From: Balneolales bacterium
GTDB taxonomy: Bacteria > Bacteroidota > Rhodothermia > Balneolales > Cyclonatronaceae
Length of the DNA: 41,671 nucleotides
Reading direction: 5' to 3'
Assembly: GCA_020832405.1 (NCBI GenBank)
Contig: JAFIET010000026.1
Span: 1 to 41,671 of the forward strand
Part shown: positions 35,933 to 41,671 of the stretch, in pieces
Position numbering within the stretch: position 1 is the first letter of the stretch
Layout of the letters: each line of letters begins with the position of its first letter
The notes under the pieces: model-generated
What the model was told of the DNA's origin: nothing
The model's database searches: none
The model's input: only the letters and a program-made list of their open reading frames with translations
Program-made: the position numbers and the translations under genes

Positions 35933-38900
35933 TGTTCAACCTCTGTTCTGGAAAAGACAAGCAACCCGCCATGACTGAGTTGACCGTCGTTAAATGTCAT
36001 AAAACTTATCTTTCCTTCAAAAACAAGCTTGTCTTTATAATATACACTGCTGTTTTCTATTTCGCCGGTTGCCCCGCCGGAAGTCAGAAAAGCCTTAATA
36101 CTATCGTACTTTCCTCCCAAACCGAACTTCCAGTCAGGATGGGTGAGTACCGACATTACTACATCTTCTGCCATAGCTGAAAAGAGCTTGTTTTGCTGAA
36201 TAACAGTGAAATCCTGGTCTATAATTAAAGCCGGCGCGCCGAGCGAGTTTAACACTCCCGCTATGGCCAGGCTATAAATTTTCCGCTGGTTCTTTAATTC
36301 CTGAAGCCCGGAGATATTTGAAAAAACACCGTCAACCACCGGTTTTGCAGTTTTATCTTCCCTTACAGCAGATTTGAGGCCTGCACTCAGCCGTAGCCAG
36401 ATATAATGCCCCTGCGCATGCTTAATCCGGAATATTTCTTCCCACTTCTGGTTTTTGCCGGAAAGCATACGCTGTTTTTCATTCTGGAAATCGGGTAAAT
36501 CCGAAGGGTGCAGCTGCTGCCCGAATGCACTTAAAGTAGCAGGGAATGCATCTCTGGGGTAGCCCAGCATTTGGGGAAGCGGATCATCGGCCTTAAATTC
36601 GTCTGTATCCGGGTTCCAGCTCCAGCATGACATCTGCCCGAGCTCCAGGGCACGTGTGAGCTTTCCGGCCACATCCCTGTAGCGTGCCTGTTCTTCCTTT
36701 ACACGCGTGATTTCCACGAAGGTAAGTAAAATGCCTTCAACTGCGTTGTTTTGCGTACGGTAAGGCCGGGTCCTTACCAAAAACACCCGCTTATCGAGCG
36801 CCTGAATTTCGCGGTCACGCGCCTGCAGGGTTTCTGCTACGAAGTTGATGTCGTCGAGCATATCCGGGTAAATATTCATCACCGAAATGTGCGACATGGG
36901 CCGCCCGATATCGGTCGGCAGAATATGCGTAATTTCAGCAACAAGCGGGGTAAGCTTACGGATGCAGAGCTTGGTATCCAGGTAAAGCGCTCCGATTTCG
37001 GTGTTTTTGAGCAGGTTATTGATGTCGTTATTGGTTTTGGTGAGCTCATCAATTTTGCTCTGATACTCGTAATTTACAGTGAAGAGCTCCTCATTTACCG
37101 ACTGCAGTTCTTCGTTAGTGCTCTGCAGCTCTTCGTTAGAGGCAATCAGTTCTTCATTGCTCGATTGGAGTTCTTCGTTTGAGGTTTCCAACTCCTCTAC
37201 AGTAGCCTGCAGGTTTTCTTTCACCTGCTTAAGTTCATTTTGAAGATCGAGCGCGTCTGCTCTCGCGGACAAACGGCTTGCTTTTCCGGCATCGTTGCGA
37301 CCTGCTGCTTCATTCACACTTCCTGAAGCGGTCTTATCTTTTTCCTGATGTTTCAGCTTAAAAGAAATGACGGCATACTGAGCATCTGAAATATCAACCA
37401 ACCTGCCCTCAAGCAGTACAACATCCGCTTCAAAACCAGGTATATCAGTGAGTTCTTCGCTGAGCACAAGGCCTTCCCCGTGTTTGCGCATGCGATGCAA
37501 CAGCGTTGTTATCACAACTGCGAAATCAGGGTTGAGGTTATTAAACAGATTATTTGAAAACCGCCCGGACCTGAAAGAAATAAATCTGCTCACATTATTT
37601 ATGATGTGAACAATCTGATCATTACTGTCAACGATTATCGAAGCCGGTGCCAGCAGCTCCAGCAGCTTTTCCGTAACCTTATCCATCCTGAACAGGTCGC
37701 CGTTGCGCCTCGGGCCTGCTTTCGCAGCGGGCTTATCGCTTTGCATGTAAGTCGGCCGGCTGATACTCTGCATGATGGGTGGGCGGTACCCGTTGCGCAC
37801 CTTGTAAATTTTCCATTTGGAATCGATAGTATCGTAGCCCTCATGCATGCTGCCGAGTGTTTCGCTGCTGCCCAGAAACAAATATCCTCCGGGGCTGAGG
37901 CTGTAAAAAAAGGACGACAGCAAACGGTGCTGCATTTCCGGTTTTATGTATATGAACAGGTTACGGCAGATAAGCAGATCGAGCTTGGAAAACGGCGGAT
38001 CTTTAAGCAGGTTATGGGTAGCAAAAACAATGGTTTTTCTTATGCTCTCATTCACCTGAAAACCGCTGTCGTGGCGGTGAAAGTACTTGAGCAGCAGCTC
38101 GGGGTCCAGATCTGTAACAATGCTGTCAGGATAGTAGCCGGTGCCTGCCTGTTCAAGTGCGGTGCGGTCCACATCTGTGGCAAAAATTTTGAGCTCGCAG
38201 TCAATATCGTTTTTCTCAAAATACTCCATGAACAGCATGGCGATTGAATACACTTCCTCACCGGTAGAGCAGCCCGTTGACCAGACCCGCAGGAGTTTTT
38301 TTCTGGATAAATCCATTCGATCCAGCACATTCACACGCAGCGATTCAAAGGCTTCAGGATCACGGAAAAAGCCGGTAACACCGATCAGCAGTTCTTTGAA
38401 CAGCGTTTCCTTTTCCTTGTACGATTCATTCAGGAATATCAGGTACTCCTCAATATTTTCGAAGCGGTTGATGCTCACCCGGCGCTCAAGCCGGCGTACA
38501 AGCGTATTTTCTTTGTAGTATGAAAAGTCAATGCCGCAATGTTCCCTGAGAATAAGCGCTACTTTCTGTATGGTGCCAATATTTTGAGTAAGAATATTCT
38601 CACTCTTCTTATTGGGTTTGGTGAAGGGGTGTTTAATGTAGTTTACAAGTGCTTCCGGCATTTTCGATGGCTCGAGAATGAAATCGACCAGGCCGGTTGC
38701 AATTGAATTGCGGGGCATTCCGTCAAATTTGGCTGATTTTTCATCCTGCACCATTACCATACCGCCGGCTTCTTTGATAGCACGGGTACCGAGGGTTCCG
38801 TCGCTGCCAGTGCCGGAAAGAATGATGCCGATTGCGTTTTTCTGTTTTTCAACCGCGAGTGAACGGAAAAAAATATCGACGGGCAGGTTCAGGCTTTTTT

Positions 38901-39279
38901 TCTGGTTCTGGAGGTCGAGGTACAGATGGTCATGGAAAACCGAGATATTTTTGCGCGGCGGAATCAGGTAGATGTTATCGGGTTTCATCTGCATGCCATC
39001 TTCAGCGATGTGAATCGGAATTTTGGTGTGCCGCGCCAGCAGTTCATCCATCAGGCTTTTGTAATCGGGGGAGAGGTGCTGAATAACCACAAAAGCGAGC
39101 CCTGAATTTTCGGGCATGTTGGAGAAGAATTCCTGAAGGGCTTCAAGGCCGCCGGCTGAAGCACCAACACCTACAACGACAAGCTCACTGGCCGATTCAA
39201 CCTTTAACGGGTCTAATTTCCTGCTCAAGCCATCATTTGAAGGGCGTGCGGGTTCCGGGTTTGGTTCCTTACTGGTCAT
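35929..39279 (-). CDS. CheB-CheR-PAS fusion protein
   Basis: At 1116 residues this joins a CheB methylesterase (about 33-215), a CheR methyltransferase (about 235-500), a linker region, a long coiled coil (about 670-765) and two or three PAS domains (to 1116). CheB residues Ser41 (GASAGG), His68 (VIQHLSP) and Asp160 (GTGSDG) are present. CheR has TGFFRD (302-307) and the SAM-binding [11 protein letters not shown] (332-342). No receiver domain precedes CheB. The family is common in Bacteroidota and Proteobacteria and is often tied to PAS kinases rather than to flagellar chemotaxis. No MCP, CheA or CheW is in the window, so the methylation target is unknown. It overlaps the kinase gene by 4 nt. 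Confidence 0.94.
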   Translation of the reverse strand: MTSKEPNPEPARPSNDGLSRKLDPLKVESASELVVVGVGASAGGLEALQEFFSNMPENSGLAFVVIQHLSPDYKSLMDELLARHTKIPIHIAEDGMQMKPDNIYLIPPRKNISVFHDHLYLDLQNQKKSLNLPVDIFFRSLAVEKQKNAIGIILSGTGSDGTLGTRAIKEAGGMVMVQDEKSAKFDGMPRNSIATGLVDFILEPSKMPEALVNYIKHPFTKPNKKSENILTQNIGTIQKVALILREHCGIDFSYYKENTLVRRLERRVSINRFENIEEYLIFLNESYKEKETLFKELLIGVTGFFRDPEAFESLRVNVLDRMDLSRKKLLRVWSTGCSTGEEVYSIAMLFMEYFEKNDIDCELKIFATDVDRTALEQAGTGYYPDSIVTDLDPELLLKYFHRHDSGFQVNESIRKTIVFATHNLLKDPPFSKLDLLICRNLFIYIKPEMQHRLLSSFFYSLSPGGYLFLGSSETLGSMHEGYDTIDSKWKIYKVRNGYRPPIMQSISRPTYMQSDKPAAKAGPRRNGDLFRMDKVTEKLLELLAPASIIVDSNDQIVHIINNVSRFISFRSGRFSNNLFNNLNPDFAVVITTLLHRMRKHGEGLVLSEELTDIPGFEADVVLLEGRLVDISDAQYAVISFKLKHQEKDKTASGSVNEAAGRNDAGKASRLSARADALDLQNELKQVKENLQATVEELETSNEELQSSNEELIASNEELQSTNEELQSVNEELFTVNYEYQSKIDELTKTNNDINNLLKNTEIGALYLDTKLCIRKLTPLVAEITHILPTDIGRPMSHISVMNIYPDMLDDINFVAETLQARDREIQALDKRVFLVRTRPYRTQNNAVEGILLTFVEITRVKEEQARYRDVAGKLTRALELGQMSCWSWNPDTDEFKADDPLPQMLGYPRDAFPATLSAFGQQLHPSDLPDFQNEKQRMLSGKNQKWEEIFRIKHAQGHYIWLRLSAGLKSAVREDKTAKPVVDGVFSNISGLQELKNQRKIYSLAIAGVLNSLGAPALIIDQDFTVIQQNKLFSAMAEDVVMSVLTHPDWKFGLGGKYDSIKAFLTSGGATGEIENSSVYYKDKLVFEGKISFMTFNDGQLSHGGLLVFSRTEVEQ
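37072..37197 (-). repeat. Six 21-nt units coding a heptad coiled coil
   Basis: Residues 695-736 of the CheB-CheR-PAS protein are six seven-residue units of the form EELxxxN, for example EELQSSN and EELIASN. At the DNA level this gives six in-frame 21-nt near-repeats. The coiled coil probably passes signals between the methylation domains and the PAS domains. Confidence 0.85.
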
Positions 39280-39317
39280 ACAATTTTGTACTGGGGGATA
39301 CAGTGGGGTAATAGCAT

Positions 39318-41671
39318 TTAGGAATCAGATGGTGCCTCAGGGCTTCTGAAAACCGTCTTATCTGTTTTTTCGGCTATTTCATGAATCATATTATCAATTT
39401 CAGCCGCTGAATCAGAGAGAAACTCCAGGATTTCTTCTTCAGTAAAGGCTTCAAAATCTCTTTCCCTCAGAAGCGTAATAAGACTCATCATACGCGTAAG
39501 AGGGGCACGAACCAAATGGCTTTGCGTCCATGAAATCTGACGAAGCACTTTATTCTGTGATTCAAGGTAACGAAGATAATTGAGACGTTCAGAGATATCA
39601 ACAACAATGCCGGCAAAAAGCTGCTCTTCCTCGAAAGAGATCAACTGTATGAACGACTCTACCTCATAGGTTGTACCGTCTTTCCGGGTATGAACATTCA
39701 CGGTTGAGATAACCGATTTTTCGCCCCGAAGCAAAGGAGCAAGCATTTCATCCAGCTGCTTTGTGGTAAAATTGGCTACCTGCATGGCTGTTAGCCCGCT
39801 TATCTCATCAGCCTGATAGCCCAGATTCTTAATCGCAGCAGGGTTCATTACTTCAAACCGATAGCTGTTTGGTCTGAAGAGATAAATTTCATTGATTGAA
39901 CTTTCGAAAATACGGCTGTACCTGAAGATTTCCTGTGCGGCTTCCTTCGTTTCCGTTACATCCCGAACAACGCCCATTACCTGAGAAGGGCCGCAGGGTA
40001 CGATCCTGGCTTCGAAATATTTTTTTTGACCCTTCATTTCAAGATGATAGGTAAAACGCCCTGCCTCTCCCGTATCAAGGGCACGCTGAATAACCCTGCT
40101 ACCGGGTTCAGCAACCGATTCCGGCAATACATCCCTTACGGTTTTACCGATAAAGTCGTGGGGACTCAGATATGCTTCCTCCTGATTTCCTGCGCTAAAA
40201 TCGATGATTTGCAGATCTTTATTGAACAGGAAAACCATATCAGGCAGTGCGGAGAGCATGGCACTGTTACGAAGCAGTACTTCTTTGAGCCTTAGGTCGT
40301 TCTTCTTCCGCTGCGTAATATCACGAGCGATACTCATACAGGAAAGCTGATCTTCATAGAACACAAGAGCGGCTTTCACTTCAACATCCTTATTTGTGCC
40401 GGCCTTTGTTTTGATGATGGTTTCATAATTCACCACAGCGTTGTCATACAGATCATCACTCCGCTTGCGCAGGTCTGCCCGGGTGAGATGGGGCTCCAGA
40501 TCAGCGGCGGTCATTTGCCTGAGCTCATCCCTGCTGTACCCGGTAAGGTCTTCTGCTGCACTGTTCATCTCAAGAATAACAGGTAATTCAGCTTCCAGGC
40601 TGTAAATTGATATGGCATCTTTATTGGCATTAAACAACAGCCTGTATTTTTCTTCACTATCAGCAAGCCTGGCTTCTGCAGCCTTTTTATCAGATATATC
40701 GTTGATGCTTGTAATAAAAAAAGGTTTGCCCTCAATCTGAATAACTCTGGATGACAGAAGACCGGTAAACAGCTCCCCGTTTTTCTTCCGGAACTGAAAT
40801 TCCATGTTATTCACCGTTTCACCGCGCTCAAGTGCGTTTTTCATGATGTTACGCTCATCTTTATTAGCCCAGATATTGAGGCTGTTGACTCTGTTACTAT
40901 GCGCATCATCAGGGCTGTAGCCGGTGTACTGTTCAAAGGCGTCATTTACGTCTATAAACCGGCCGGTTTCAGGATCTGTAATAACAATAGCGTACGGGCT
41001 CGATTGAAAAGCCATCGAAAATTTCTCTTCACTCTGCACCACTTTATCGAGGGCATCGAGGCGGTACCGGAGGTTTACAAGCAGCTGCATAAGAATGGAG
41101 AGCATGCCACGGTGTTCACGCTCAAGCATTAAAGGCCGGTTAACGGTTTCAACTGAGAGAAAACCGGTACAGGATTCGTCCATCATCATGGGGAGGGCGG
41201 TAAACCCACGAACCCCGCGCTTATTTAACCACTTTTTGAGCGGGTGATTAGCAGGCAGTAACTGTGCGTCGTGTATAAATACAGTATCCCCGTTTAAATG
41301 CTGTTCGTACAGCTCTGCCGGGCATTCACTTACAGCGCCTTCTGAATAAGAACTACTCCTCTTCTTAAAAGCTCTGGTTTTGCCTCCCCGGCATGTTTCT
41401 GTAAATGTATCCCCACCTTCTGAGTAAGCAGAAAGGCACAGCCCGTCGGCGTGCAGCATATCGGTGCTTTCATTTAAAACACTGGTAATTACGTTTTTAA
41501 GATCCTCTGGCTTAACATTCACGAAGCGGGCAGAAACCGATAACAGAAACGACTGAAGTGCCGTCTGCCGCACCAACGAAGCCTCTGCTTCTTTCAATCG
41601 GGTAACATCCTGCTGAATGCCCACAAAATGGGTGAGGTTGTTCTGATCATCAAAAATGGGCGACAGCGCGA
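39318..41671 (-). CDS. Partial GAF/multi-PAS sensor protein ending in a DHp-like helix pair, no ATPase domain
   Basis: The gene runs off the right edge. The frame stays open to 41671, and the extra codons read ALSPIFDDQNNLTHFVG, the end of a PAS domain, so a start at 41624 (GTG) would be false. Visible domains are the PAS tail, a GAF domain (about 25-195 counted from 41624), about four PAS modules (205-690) and a final helical segment with LRQISWTQSHLVRAPLTRMM. As in the gene at 31370, the protein ends with no kinase ATPase domain. The two C-termini are closely alike, pointing to a duplicated or shared module. The CheB-CheR gene starts 38 nt downstream, so they likely share an operon. Confidence 0.87.
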   Translation of the reverse strand, partial: ALSPIFDDQNNLTHFVGIQQDVTRLKEAEASLVRQTALQSFLLSVSARFVNVKPEDLKNVITSVLNESTDMLHADGLCLSAYSEGGDTFTETCRGGKTRAFKKRSSSYSEGAVSECPAELYEQHLNGDTVFIHDAQLLPANHPLKKWLNKRGVRGFTALPMMMDESCTGFLSVETVNRPLMLEREHRGMLSILMQLLVNLRYRLDALDKVVQSEEKFSMAFQSSPYAIVITDPETGRFIDVNDAFEQYTGYSPDDAHSNRVNSLNIWANKDERNIMKNALERGETVNNMEFQFRKKNGELFTGLLSSRVIQIEGKPFFITSINDISDKKAAEARLADSEEKYRLLFNANKDAISIYSLEAELPVILEMNSAAEDLTGYSRDELRQMTAADLEPHLTRADLRKRSDDLYDNAVVNYETIIKTKAGTNKDVEVKAALVFYEDQLSCMSIARDITQRKKNDLRLKEVLLRNSAMLSALPDMVFLFNKDLQIIDFSAGNQEEAYLSPHDFIGKTVRDVLPESVAEPGSRVIQRALDTGEAGRFTYHLEMKGQKKYFEARIVPCGPSQVMGVVRDVTETKEAAQEIFRYSRIFESSINEIYLFRPNSYRFEVMNPAAIKNLGYQADEISGLTAMQVANFTTKQLDEMLAPLLRGEKSVISTVNVHTRKDGTTYEVESFIQLISFEEEQLFAGIVVDISERLNYLRYLESQNKVLRQISWTQSHLVRAPLTRMMSLITLLRERDFEAFTEEEILEFLSDSAAEIDNMIHEIAEKTDKTVFRSPEAPSDS

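Noticed and set aside
37072-37197. Regular 21-nt repeats that might suggest a small repeat array or CRISPR.
   Set aside because: The units are in frame, have no spacers and encode a heptad coiled coil in the CheB-CheR-PAS protein.
41624-41671. A GTG start at 41624 for the last PAS protein.
   Set aside because: The codons from 41671 to 41624 keep the frame open and encode the end of a PAS domain, so the gene begins outside the window.

Overview
The window looks like chromosome from a member of the wider Bacteroidota group, possibly a salt- or alkali-tolerant Balneolota/Rhodothermota-type bacterium. This is inference from four signs. A secreted protein carries a type IX secretion C-terminal domain (YPNPFNP motif). 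Two intergenic regions hold TTTG-N19/20-TAnnTTTG promoters of the Bacteroidota type. Large PAS sensor proteins are abundant. A complete seven-subunit Mrp Na+/H+ antiporter operon is present. I see no rRNA, tRNA, insertion sequence, prophage or CRISPR array.

Layout. 1-484 has no convincing gene but is rich in hairpins and ends in a minus-strand terminator. 485-6024 (minus strand) holds a formimidoylglutamase-type arginase-fold enzyme, an exported two-domain rhodanese, a glycine-rich RRM protein and a very large FAD/Fe-S dehydrogenase. 6081-8612 (minus) is a compact RsbV-RsbW-RsbU partner-switching module. 9200-12185 (minus) holds ribBA, yajC and an MFS transporter. 12311-18158 (minus) is the Mrp operon in the order F-G-A-B-C-D-E. 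The strand then switches. 18584-25097 (plus) holds tsaE, a small unknown protein, an ATPase/DUF4276 pair, pdxJ, era and a secreted cyanophycinase-like protein. A minus-strand S9 peptidase at 25142-27292 is followed on the plus strand by arginine deiminase, a site-2-type protease, a lipoprotein and smpB. 31370-41671 (minus) is a sensory block: two multi-PAS proteins that stop after the dimerisation helices, a lone receiver, a complete hybrid-free histidine kinase and a CheB-CheR-PAS fusion. The last PAS gene runs off the right edge.

How the genes work together. The Rsb module and the sensory block are signalling units. The Mrp operon is one ion-homeostasis machine. The cyanophycinase, S9 peptidase and arginine deiminase could form a route that releases arginine outside the cytoplasm and then breaks it down. 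The strongest candidate for an under-described system is the overlapping pair at 19375-21257. It couples an OLD/RecF-like AAA ATPase to a TOPRIM-like DUF4276 protein and sits between housekeeping genes. By analogy with OLD, Gabija and PARIS it may be an anti-phage or nucleic-acid surveillance module.
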